The translations under genes were made by a program, and so were the position numbers. From NCBI RefSeq assembly GCF_014529535.1, contig NW_023503302.1, positions 4,078,314 to 4,142,313 of the forward strand: 64,000 nt of DNA, written 5' to 3'. This DNA comes from Bradysia coprophila (taxonomy: Eukaryota; Arthropoda; Insecta; Diptera; Sciaridae). Positions within the stretch are counted from its first letter, which is position 1, and each line of letters starts with the position of its first letter. The notes under the pieces were generated by a model that saw only the letters and a program-made list of their open reading frames with translations, was not told the DNA's origin and did no database searches. Positions 26,398 to 36,012 of this stretch are shown in pieces.

Positions 26398-26436
26398 AGC
26401 TTATGAAAATTAAACCTTTCGAGGTTTTCATAAGCT
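26398..26436. repeat. Strong hairpin at the 3' end of the Fanzor gene
   Basis: The 12-bp arms AGCTTATGAAAA and TTTTCATAAGCT flank a spacer which itself contains CCTTTCGAGG, able to extend the stem. It overlaps the last codons of the Fanzor frame (stop complement 26435-26437). It could be part of the element's terminus, a transcription end signal or part of a guide RNA; the sequence alone does not decide. Confidence 0.7.
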
Positions 26437-28734
26437 AGTATTGAGAATCTAATGAATAAACACTAATGTTGTCTTCCGGTAATTCAATTTTTTGTGGCGG
26501 GTTCCGGCGTAGTGGGTTTGCTTGGGTTTGTAATTGAAATCCCCTTTGAAATTCCGGTGGCCTTGGATGTTGCCGGAGAAAAGTTTCGCCCAACATTGTT
26601 ATGTTTAATGCCGCATTCACGTCTGTTCCACACCTACATGAGAAAAGGAAATGCAATTTGTGTTAGAATAGCCTTGAATATGGAAATCACTAATAGTGTA
26701 TCAGTTACCTATCGTTTACCATCGTTACAGCGACATTGAGCAAATCGTTCTGGTGGTTGTGCAATTTCGAGTTTCTTTCGGCATACGTAGCAAGCTTCCG
26801 TGGTATTGTGTTCGTCTTGCATCTCACATCGCAGCGACGACGCAGCTCCCGGGGAAATTGCCGTCTACAGCCGATCTCGGATGACCTTTCATCGATGAAT
26901 CCGGCGCCATTTTAAAATTGCCAAGTATGATGAGTGTGGTTCGTTTGGCCGTTTCAAATTTGCCCTTGTTGGCATGCCGTTGTTCCGGACATTTGAATTT
27001 GTGTTGATGCTTGTATTGAACCGGACGACTAGGAATAACTTGGCCGGTTTCAGCTAATTGCTTGGCAACGTCGACAGCCGTTTTCGTGATGAAAATTGAA
27101 CGTTTCGATTTGTAGTGGGCCAATACCGGGTTGACCAACATGTTCTGTACATTAATCAAATGTTTCAATTCGAATTTGACATAGTCCATATAATTCCACG
27201 GCTTTTCGGAAAGTTCCATACGGTGCCGGTAATCTACTTTGTTGAAGCCTTCTCTGCGATGCAACATTTTCTTTTGCCGGGCTGTAATTTTATTCTACGC
27301 TTCCAGTTTTCTCAGCCAATCCAACCATTTCTGCCGATTCCTTCTTCGGCGTTCGCACAGTTCCTCATCACGTAAATCCACGTTCAATTGATATCCGTTA
27401 TTTTGGTTGTAAATCGGAGTATGAAGTTGAAAAGTTTCCCAGTCTTTTTCTACTTGCTCAAGAACATCTTCCGTTATAAGATGCTGCTTTTTCTTGAAAT
27501 GTAACTGGCCGCTATCGAATTGGAATGATTTCGATTTGTATTTGGTGATTTTTGTGTTTACTTCCCCGGTGTCATTGCGACATGTCGCATGGGCGGCCAC
27601 CAGCAATTTCTGTCCTTCGTCAATGCCGGCTATGATGTGGTATTCGTTGTTTTGGTATTTTTAGCGGATTCGATCCAATTCGTTTTGTTTTGCAGCTGTC
27701 TTTTGTTTATCGGTTATTGTTGGTTTCTTTGGCCGGGCAAACTGGAGTGAGACATAAGACGCTCCATCTGTAGTAATGGAGAAGTCGAAGTTCCGGTTTC
27801 CGGTTTCGAATTTCTGGTAATTTACGTACGGAGCCCAGGTGCCGATGAAATCCATTCCATTTTGTTTTATTATTTTCTGTCCCCGAGGTAGAAATGAGTT
27901 AATCAATCCACACATTGTCAGCGTATCAATGTGGATTGATTTCCGGCCATGGCTGAATTGCGGAATTATTGTGAAGTTCGGCAAATCATTGGCTTCGTTG
28001 AACCGCTGCAGGCGCCACAGATTGGGAATGTAGGCATACCATTGCTCATCCAAAAATTGAAAACTTTACCGGTTCATGACATGTTCCACCGTTGATATCA
28101 AATCCGGATCCGGAATTACTTTTTCTTCTTTGTTGAAGAGGTGCTGCAGCGTATGTTTAATTTTTTGCCGGTTTTTCTTACCGGGATGAGTATGTTGCAG
28201 CAACCGTCGAACGTGTCTCCGGGTGTGTGTGACGATGTTGCTTTTGAAATTTGTCCAGAATAGCTTAGCCGCGAACACCATTATGTTTCCCATGCGATCT
28301 TTGTTGTGCGCCGGAACAGTTCGAATTGCCTGATATGAAGAATGGAGCTTTCCTTTCTTTTGTAGTTGATAAAAGTACGGCAGAAAATATTCCATTTTCG
28401 GCTCTACGCGGCGTTCGAATTCTTCGTATATTTCCTCATCGCTTCCGGTAGCCAGCAAGTTGTATAAGCAGAAGTGGATATATAAGCTCGCCTCTACCAT
28501 CCACAATGATGCCGTTAAAACTGTGGTGTTCAATAGTTGTTTAAACAATGCAACATTAGCCGGTGTCGCCACTTCAATTTTAGCTGCTTTTATTTTTTCC
28601 AATGCCTTCTTGTGACCCTTGCCATATTGCCGATCAAATGCTGAATGGAGTTCGGTCTTGATGTTGAATATCTCGTATTTGATACCCGGAACCTCGTACG
28701 GCTTCAATTTCTTTTTGGCTCGTGTTTTTTTGAG
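26435..28734 (-). pseudogene. Fanzor (eukaryotic TnpB-like RNA-guided nuclease), broken
   Basis: Fanzor proteins are eukaryotic relatives of IS200/IS605 TnpB: RuvC-type, RNA-guided DNA nucleases carried by transposons. One minus-strand frame runs from a Lys/Arg-rich start (28734) to 26826, interrupted by TAA at 28068-28066, TAA at 27663-27661 and TAG at 27297-27295; protein similarity resumes at once after each stop. RuvC-I is GIDEG, with the Asp codon at 27621-27619. Upstream is the helical/WED-like part, ending in SITTDGASYVSLQF. Downstream, SMKGHP precedes two frame changes near 26870-26822; then DEHNTT (RuvC-II, Glu codon 26813-26811) and a CYVC zinc pair follow. RuvC-III, DVNAALNI (Asp codon 26623-26621), lies in a third frame, reachable by a possible 97-bp intron (26719-26623) or by another shift. 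All three catalytic acids survive, but stops and shifts make this copy inactive unless corrected or recoded. Family is clear; Fanzor1 rather than Fanzor2 is inference. Confidence 0.88.
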
Positions 28735-29266
28735 CTACTAATGATCTAATAAATAGCTATTTTTAGCTCAATTGCCTAATGATCTAATAAAACGCTATTT
28801 TTAGCTCACTTCTTTTTACAATTATTCCAATCTCATTTCTTCAATATTGCCCATCTACGAACTTAACCTCATGAATGTCATTCTCTCTCAATTGACAAAA
28901 AAAAATTAAAAATCGATTAAGAACTACTCGAGTTATCGCGTTTGTCGTTCAAAAAGCTATAATATGATAAACATTGCGAAAATGATTATGGAGAGAAGAG
29001 TCGAAAATGTGGATTTGTGGACTTAAGTATCAGTGAATATATTGAAATAATTAGGACTGGAAAACTGTGGAGCTCTGCTCCTCAGCTAATTAGCATTCAC
29101 AAACACACTCATGCATCATTTTTATATCATTCAATAATCGACATGCTTGTTCGAAAATGTTCGAATCGAATAATAACATTTTGTGCAACATAAAATCGAC
29201 TAAAACAGTAGATGAGAGAAGGTACTTACTTGCAAACAGAGCGAAAATTTTCTTTCATTAAGCTGA
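28735..29266. promoter_or_regulatory. Divergent spacer between Fanzor and SAP-like gene
   Basis: About 530 bp separate the two divergent frames and probably hold both promoters. A 32-bp segment beginning TAATGATCTAATAAA and ending TTTTTAGCTCA is present twice in direct orientation (28739-28770 and 28777-28808), right next to the Fanzor 5' end. No classical TATA/initiator pair was assigned. Confidence 0.4.
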
Positions 29267-30122
29267 ATCTACACATTTCATAGAGTTCTCCGCTTGGGCA
29301 TCAACGGACCTTCACAACAAATTGTTAGTTCAAATCCGGCAGCAGATAATGATGATGATGCAGTTGATGATAATGCCGGCACTTCATTGGGCAAGATGAA
29401 GAAACTACGTTTAAATCCGGCAGCCGATAAGGATGATGATGCAGTTGATGATAATGCCGTCACAATTATTGGGCAAGAGGAAGAAACTACGTTCAAATCC
29501 GGCAGCCGATAAGGATGATGATAATGCCGGCACTCCAGCCAAAAATGCCAAAAATCCGTCATCAGCTGATACTTCCAAAGTTGCGGCATTACGGCAATCT
29601 CTATCTGCATTGGGAAAGAAACAATTGTCGGCCTTGATGGAGACAATTGGATTAGATTATGGCATGGCAAGGCGCAAAGAAGTTATGATTGAAGAAATTT
29701 TGAAAAATCATCACCCGGAAAAATTGTATACATGCAAAAGAATGAGGGATTTGTATTTCGACAGGTTTCAGTCAACCATCAGAAATCAGTCAACAGCCCT
29801 CACGATCGCTGCAATCCAAAGAAAAATTCCAAATTTCGATGGCATCCAACGCCCGGAAATGACCGGTGACGAATGGTATGTTTATGTTCAATTTATGTTG
29901 AACTTTTTCTTGGGCAGTGCCATAATGCGCATCGATCATTTTCAATTTACATTGACGGCATGGCGGTCGGAGTTTGCGTCTCTTGATTTAACTGAACAGG
30001 AAAACCGCCAAAAAATATTAACAACATGGAACTTTCTGAGATTGTTACCTCAATTCAATCACTATCTGAGTGAAACTCAGAGACAACAATATCAGTCACA
30101 AATGGACGCTATTATTAATTAG
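29267..30122 (+). pseudogene. SAP-like helical protein with acidic repeats, frameshifted; divergent partner of Fanzor
   Basis: The frame opens after a TGA at 29264 without an ATG, so a 5' exon is probably missing or spliced. The first part is a tandem repeat rich in Asp (NPAADKDDDAVDDNA type). The second repeat unit has one extra base near 29461-29475 compared with the first, which throws the frame; the continuation lies in the next frame up to the TAA at 30120-30122. After a Lys/Pro/Asn linker comes a helical segment at about 29581-29700 (LRQSLSALGKKQLSALM, then IGLDYGMARRKEVMIEEIL) resembling a SAP or HeH-type DNA-binding fold, then about 130 residues of unknown helical sequence (MTGDEWYVYVQFMLNFF). 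It faces away from the Fanzor gene and shares its spacer. Role unknown; a DNA-binding accessory protein of the element is an inference. Confidence 0.55.
29338..29540 (+). repeat. Coding tandem repeat of about 87 bp
   Basis: Two and a half units share AATCCGGCAGCCGATAAGGA and GATGATGCAGTTGATGATAA. The last unit is shorter, and the second carries a single-base insertion that breaks the reading frame. Confidence 0.8.
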
Positions 30123-30655
30123 TGTTACGTACTCTACGTAGATGAGAAACCATCTACATAGATATGTGATTCAAGTGGTAGGTGGTTTAGTGGTGCGACT
30201 ACTTCCTACTACTTCCCAGTAAATGTGCATATTTTGTTTTCTACAAACAAATAAATTTTGATTTTTGAATTGTTTGTTTAATTGTTTATTTGCCTAACTA
30301 GCATCTACGGGTGAACCCTTGAACCGTCGAAGTAATGAGCAAAACATGAAAAAAAAAAGTTCCATAGGACTAAGGAACATATATACACGACTTTTTCGAC
30401 GTTTCCCCCTTCGATTCTACTATCTACTCTTCAACGAGTTATTGCACGCTTCTTAAAGTTCAGATTTGACAGTTCAGATTTGGGGTGTGTATTTTTGTAG
30501 TTTCATATCCAAGGAAAGAATGATGGAACAAACGTTTTTCGTTAGTGCATACTGCCGGGAATGCACTGAGTTGCAAATTGTAGACGAATTCAAGGTTAGT
30601 GATGTGGTTTGAATAAAGCAAAAAAATCATAACTTGTTCGCATGGCAAAATGCTG
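30123..30655. other. No gene; downstream flank of the Fanzor pair
   Basis: It holds a short imperfect direct/inverted motif CTACGTAGATG..CATCTACATAGAT just after the stop, and an AATAAA at about 30250 that could end the SAP-like transcript. The right border of the element was not found. Confidence 0.4.
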
Positions 30656-31066
30656 CTAATATTATATGGTAGTTATGCCCTCAAAATGTAACAAACAATC
30701 CACAACAACTCTCAAATCAGGAAAATAAAATAGCAATACCCTCTTGGTGTGTTTGGGACTAAACCTACCTTGTCCGTTTCTCTTCTATATACTCATTGAA
30801 GAGTATAATCTGAAGTGAATCATAATTTGCCGATCCATGAAGCAATTGTCTTCTTCTCGTCTTTTCTACCTCTTAACACATTCATTCCTGAACCCAATGC
30901 CACATCTGTATATAGAAATACAGTTAAAACAATGCTCTGATACATCTCGCAATGAGAATGGACATTTTTACCTGTCGTCTTAAGAAAGACGCACAGGCGT
31001 TTAGAGGGTCTACGGATTATCTGTGTAAGAAAAGAAATTTCGTCCACTGATCCACCGTTCACTCAG
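30656..31066 (+). repeat. Dispersed ~410-bp repeat, copy 2
   Basis: Same orientation and borders as the copy at 15716-16131. It lies about 530 bp downstream of the SAP-like gene and directly abuts the TATCGATA-rich cluster. Confidence 0.9.
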
Positions 31067-31076
31067 AGTAAAAAAT

Positions 31077-31294
31077 TCGATATATCGATATTTCGGTCCG
31101 AAAATCCGATATTTATCGATATATTCCGATTTTATCGGTACATGATCATGAATTTTCAGATAAATATCAAAATAGCGATATTTTGATAATTATCGAATTT
31201 CGATATTTTGCTAATTATCGATATTATCGAATTGTCGATAACGATATGATTAATCGATTATCGATAATTTCTTTTGATTGATACTATCGATAAT
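31077..31294. repeat. Cluster of CGATA/TATCG motifs
   Basis: About 220 bp contain many overlapping copies of TATCGATA and CGATAT or their complements, at far higher density than anywhere else in the window. The Drosophila DRE (TATCGATA; DREF) and BEAF-32 (CGATA) sites have this core. Whether the cluster is regulatory or only a decayed simple repeat cannot be told from sequence. Confidence 0.6.
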
Positions 31295-32885
31295 TTTGAA
31301 CGTCTCCCATCCCTAATTACCATTTTCCTTATTGTGTCTCAGGTTCAGAAAAAGTTGTTTGAAATAAAAGTGACTCGTTTTATTGATACTTTAATTAGAT
31401 TATGCCAACCACCCTTCACTAAAATTTCGACCGATAAGAGTCAACCTCAAATAACATGACCAGCATTTCACGCAAAACAACAGTAAGTCCGACACCTATG
31501 TTTTCATTTAAAATGACCCAATAGTTATTTGCACCATGAAATTACAGTATACATGTAAATTGGTATAGCGAGAGAATAGTTTTTGCATAAGTATGTATGT
31601 TTCGTCGAGACGAATCATCCATACGTATGCAAAAATTATTCTCGTGGTATACGAATTCACACATATTCTGTGATTGAGTGGTTTCAATCCTGTGACGCGC
31701 ACAATGTTACACTCGTCACACCATGAAATACACAAAGAACAAAATCAAATATATTTATTTATTATTTTTTACCAAATATAATACACACCGTTCAAGGTTG
31801 AACTTGAATGTATAGAAGAAGAATGAGAATAAAAACGAAACCGAAAATACGCGATATAAAGCCGAACGAGTTGATCGTTCGATGTGCATCACACTACTCG
31901 TTGATACGGAGAGTAAGCTCCGCCTTCGAATCAAATTTCTCTCTTTGACGAATAACATAAACAAACTCCACCATTAAGTAAAACGTCTCCTGGATCCCTA
32001 GACCTGTTTGTAAGGTCTGCTGAGAGAGAACTAAAAAATTGTGGTTTCCGATAACTTTTGAAGCGTGATGATATTCAGTGTTTTCATGGTTTGGCGAGTG
32101 TAAAAATTATTACTTTGGTCGACTCAATGAATGAATGAACAAAAATAAAACTTGGCACCCTTGCATTGAGTAAGCACATGCGAGTAAATTCGGTTGTTAT
32201 TCTTTGGGCCCGTACTTTGTGCTCCGATATTTTGCTGACTTATGCTTCACATATTATTATGTGATGTAGATAAGTGTATACATTTACTGTAAATTATTCT
32301 CTTCATAAAGCAAATACTTTTTCGTGAAGATTGTCTGGAATTCGGTTGCATTGCTCAGATTTGTAAGTGAGTGATTTGAAAAACAAATTTGTTTTTAAAT
32401 TATAGACTGAAAATTAGATTTTGGTGGTGGTGGTTTCTTCATTCGGTTCATTGTTATAATTTGTCAAAAATTTGTTGTTGTCAATTAATAATAAATTGAT
32501 TGAGTATTTTAGCCGAAGGCGCATCGGTTTTCTTTACATTATAAATTAAAGCCTAGACGACAAGGTTTCGTGATCTGAAAAATTGAATTCCTCAATGAAT
32601 GTAGGTGGATCCTCCATTTTATTTACGTGTTTTTGATCAAGGCTGTATACTTTGGGGCCCCAAAGTATACAGCTATGTTTTTGATTTGTTGTGTAATGTA
32701 TTGAAAGGTCCGCCACACTTGCCGATTATTTATTAGTGCAACAATGATCTGAATGACATGAATCATTTTCTGAGGAATGGAATACTGGTTATAGTTCCCA
32801 CTGGTCCCACTGTTCTGTTCACACCCACTACCATGGCCTCTGAAGTATACTAAATTAATAACCTAACTAATGGTTTCTTTTTCAG
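31295..32885. other. Upstream region of the Neuralized-like gene
   Basis: No coding region recognised. The acceptor at 32885 implies a non-coding 5' exon somewhere in here. A perfect 32-bp palindrome is at 32642-32673. Confidence 0.45.
32642..32673. repeat. Perfect 32-bp palindrome
   Basis: The half site GCTGTATACTTTGGGG is followed directly by its exact reverse complement, without spacer. It may be a relic of a palindromic element or a binding site. Confidence 0.9.
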
Positions 32886-32908
32886 CTCTTCACTGCTTAC
32901 TAAAAAAA

Positions 32909-35071
32909 ATGTCTGGGAAATCTACTAACGGTAGCCGCACATCCACTTCCTCACAAGAGCGATCAAAATACAGTGTCCCGGTTAGAGGATTATCGAGCAT
33001 TAGACAAGAACCAAAAAGAAATCTGACCGCTTCGCTTGAGTCATTATCATTAGGTGCTACTTATTCCAGATTGGCAGGTCACTCAACATCAACTTCAAGA
33101 TCGAGTTCAACGGTAATTATTTATTGAGTCAATAGTACTCCTTCAAATGCTCTAATTCAAAACTGGAATCGATTCACGATCTGTTTTGGGTTTTCTTCAC
33201 TCTATTGATTATATTACTCACTCAGCAAGCCTTCACTTTTCTTTTTTCAGGAACAGTTCAAATTTCTTTCTGCTAACTACGAGAAAATCCGAATCAAAAG
33301 AAATTATGCGGAGATTGAAGCTTCTCAGCCGACATTAGATTTTGTTTATTCGACCCGATACCTGTCCAAAGGGAGAAGTTTTGGCGTCGCGGTAACTAAA
33401 GTTGTGAGCGAACGTCATTCCGATTTCTCGTTTATCATTGGATTTACATCATGTTCGTCAGCATCGTTACACACCAACAAGAAGCAACACTTCACGGTGC
33501 CATGTTCCCCGACCGGATGTGGTGGACACTCTCAACAATTGAAAATTTTCAACGCCAATAAAATTGGATCCAAAGTAACAGTCGAGCGTCAACTTGATGG
33601 GGAAATTTATTTTGCCATCGATAAATCGATGCCGATTCGCATTCAATTCAATCGGAACTCTTGTGACATTAATATGATTGGTCAAGAGTTGCTAACACCG
33701 TACATACAATTGTCCGGTAATGTTCTAGCTTTGACGGTATCGACCAATATTCAGAAGTTAAATATTCGACGAACAATGTTACTGGGAACTTCAAAGGCAT
33801 ATGGGCCACCAATACACAAACAGACATCGATTGAAACTAATGAGGCACATAAGGCATTCGTTGCTCCGTATGACGTTGATAATAAATTCATCGTATTGAA
33901 GTATCCACAAAATGATGTCAAGGTGTCCGTTAATCGACTGGCTGTTCTTCGCAAGAATGAGTGTGGCGAACGATTTGTATTTTATATCGACAAGATCCTC
34001 AAATTAAATGCCCGGATAACGATTCAAGTGACCAAAATTTACGATTCTGACAAATACACCAGCGATTTTGAGTTTGGCGTAATGACTGTCCAATCTAACT
34101 ACATGGAAATGCTCGAAAACGAATTGTTTACGGATTCTCTCACCGAGACCGTACGAAATGCTACACATCGCTTCAAAATGCATCATAATTCGAAAGTGAA
34201 TGACAAGTATACATTTACGCGCACCGGTAACGATGTGATTGAAATCAAGAAGAATGACATCGTCCACAAAATGTGGAAAATTGAGAGAATCGCGCGGGTA
34301 AAGAACATATTGCCATTTGTTATACTCGACGGAACAGTCAGCGGTCTAATGATCGTCAATAATGAAACAACCATGAAATTTGCTCAAACGTACGAGTTGC
34401 CAGCAATGGATATGAAAACGACATCAAATGTTAAGCTGACCAATGAGACATTACTAACATGGAGTCCGAACAGTGTGGATGGCGTTATTGTTAACGCAAA
34501 GCCATTCGACAACCTGCTGAGATTCATAATACGTGAAGTTCGAACATCCATTAATGGCAAGAGCCTGGCCTTCGGTCTAATAAATTCAACGAACATTGGA
34601 TTTAAGACTCCGCTTGAAATGGCGACATGCCTTGATTTTAAGCACGACGATTTGATTCCATTACCAGCCGTGGGACTGAAGTTCAGTCTTTACAAATCAC
34701 CTTACGGTAAAGTTACTTTAAAATGCGACAATGGCCACAGTGATCCGACAACATTATTCGCGGTGGAACCGACGCATTGCTATTATCCGATCATAATTCT
34801 AAACGGATCTGTGGCGGCAATTGAATTACTTCCAAATCACAAGACGACAATTAAGCAGATCGCTGGTGCGGCTACATCTTGTCCGCAACCATTTTCAGCA
34901 TCAACAGACGATTGCAAGATTTGTATGGATCGCACAATCAATTCAGCATTTGTTCCGTGCGGTCATCGCTTCGCGTGTCACGATTGTGGCAAAGAATGGA
35001 TGCGAAATGTGAGTGCAAGCTGCCCAGTATGTCGAATGAAAATTGATATTCTTTTGAAGACGTTTGATTGA
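32909..35071 (+). CDS. Neuralized-like RING-type E3 ubiquitin ligase, two coding exons
   Basis: Coding exons 32909-33112 and 33251-35071 (intron 138 bp, phase 0) give 674 residues. The ATG at 32909 follows a splice acceptor at 32885, so a 5' untranslated exon exists upstream. The N-terminal about 70 residues are Ser/Thr-rich and basic. The middle shows diverged repeats resembling Neuralized homology repeats (for example RSFGVAVTKVV..FSFIIGFTS, ITIQVTKI..FEFGVMTV, RFIIREVR..LAFGLINS), each about 160 residues. A C-terminal RING-HC is complete: CKIC, CGH, FACHDC, CPVC. Neuralized family ligases ubiquitinate Notch ligands at the membrane; whether this diverged member does so is not known. The repeats are too diverged for a firm orthology call, and the third is an inference from spacing and pattern. 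Confidence 0.8.
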
Positions 35072-35136
35072 AATCAAACTTTCGTATCGTTGACTCTTTG
35101 CAGTAGGACATCCTACTTCAACGTATTGGCCGTTAT

Positions 35137-35142
35137 AATAAA
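35137..35142 (+). terminator. Polyadenylation signal AATAAA
   Basis: AATAAA occurs 66 bp after the stop codon of the RING gene, a normal distance for a short insect 3' untranslated region. Confidence 0.6.
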
Positions 35143-36012
35143 TCTTTATAATTTGTTACATTAAAGACGGTAAAAGCCAGATTTGCTTCTTTTGATATTC
35201 GATATTAGCTTGATCGTCCGAGGATGGAGTTCAAAATAAGGTTCGACCGACATCCATCCCCAATTTTTCGTTCAAGACTTTTTCCTTGACTCTATGTCAC
35301 TAGTGTCATTAAAATTTCGAGAATAATAATCAGGTCGTTGGCCAGAAGATCTAAATTCCCGAGTCTGGAACAAAAGGAAGCTGCTGATTCCAAGCTGGAA
35401 AGTATTGGGAATTAACGCATTTAGGACTACTCTTTGACATAAAAAGAAGTTTGAATCATGGTGTTTGCCTTGAATTGCGGGCATTTGTTTTTGTTGTAGC
35501 TTTGTGAATCAAGATACTTCAGTGACATAGCCCAGAAAATCTAACTATTCCAGGTGTAGTACTTAATTCAACCGCATAAAGGAAGCAGAGGGTAGATGAA
35601 CAAATAACCCAAAAATACCTATCTGCCTAGAATGATAATCTCGATGTTATCCCTCTAGGGAAAATTTGTTTCTCTCGATATATCTGTTCTCGGCAGATAA
35701 AATGACGTATGCACCTCTGTCCTAAATGTTTACTTTGACGATTTGGATTATGTACCACGCCTTCGGCTTGGTAAATAACTTCGAAATCGTCAAAATAAAC
35801 ATTTTAGACAGAGGTGCATAATCTACTCCTTTTTCATTTCGTTTGTAAACCTGTCTCGACTCACACTGCACCCAGGAACTGGCCAGGAAATATTTTCACC
35901 CAAGTTGCGTAGATAACTTTTCCATTGAATCAAACTGTAAAGGTTTTTCTTGCTTGGATATCAGTCTCCCTATTAGAACTCTGAAGAGTGCGAACGAAGC
36001 AATACTACACAA
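35143..36012. other. Intergenic between convergent genes, with a small MITE
   Basis: The RING gene and the acyltransferase gene converge here. Apart from the inverted-repeat element at 35708-35820, no feature was recognised. Confidence 0.55.
35708..35820. mobile_element. 113-bp inverted-repeat element
   Basis: The arms begin TATGCACCTCTGTC and end GACAGAGGTGCATA; the similarity continues inward through AATGTTTA and TTTGACGATTT over about 35-40 bp. If the TA at each end is the target duplication, it fits a Tc1/mariner-type MITE; this is inference from the ends alone. Confidence 0.75.

Noticed and set aside
26398..26438. Helitron 3' end (hairpin followed by CTAG)
   Set aside because: The CTAG overlaps the hairpin arm instead of following it, and no matching 5' TC end or Rep/helicase sequence was seen.
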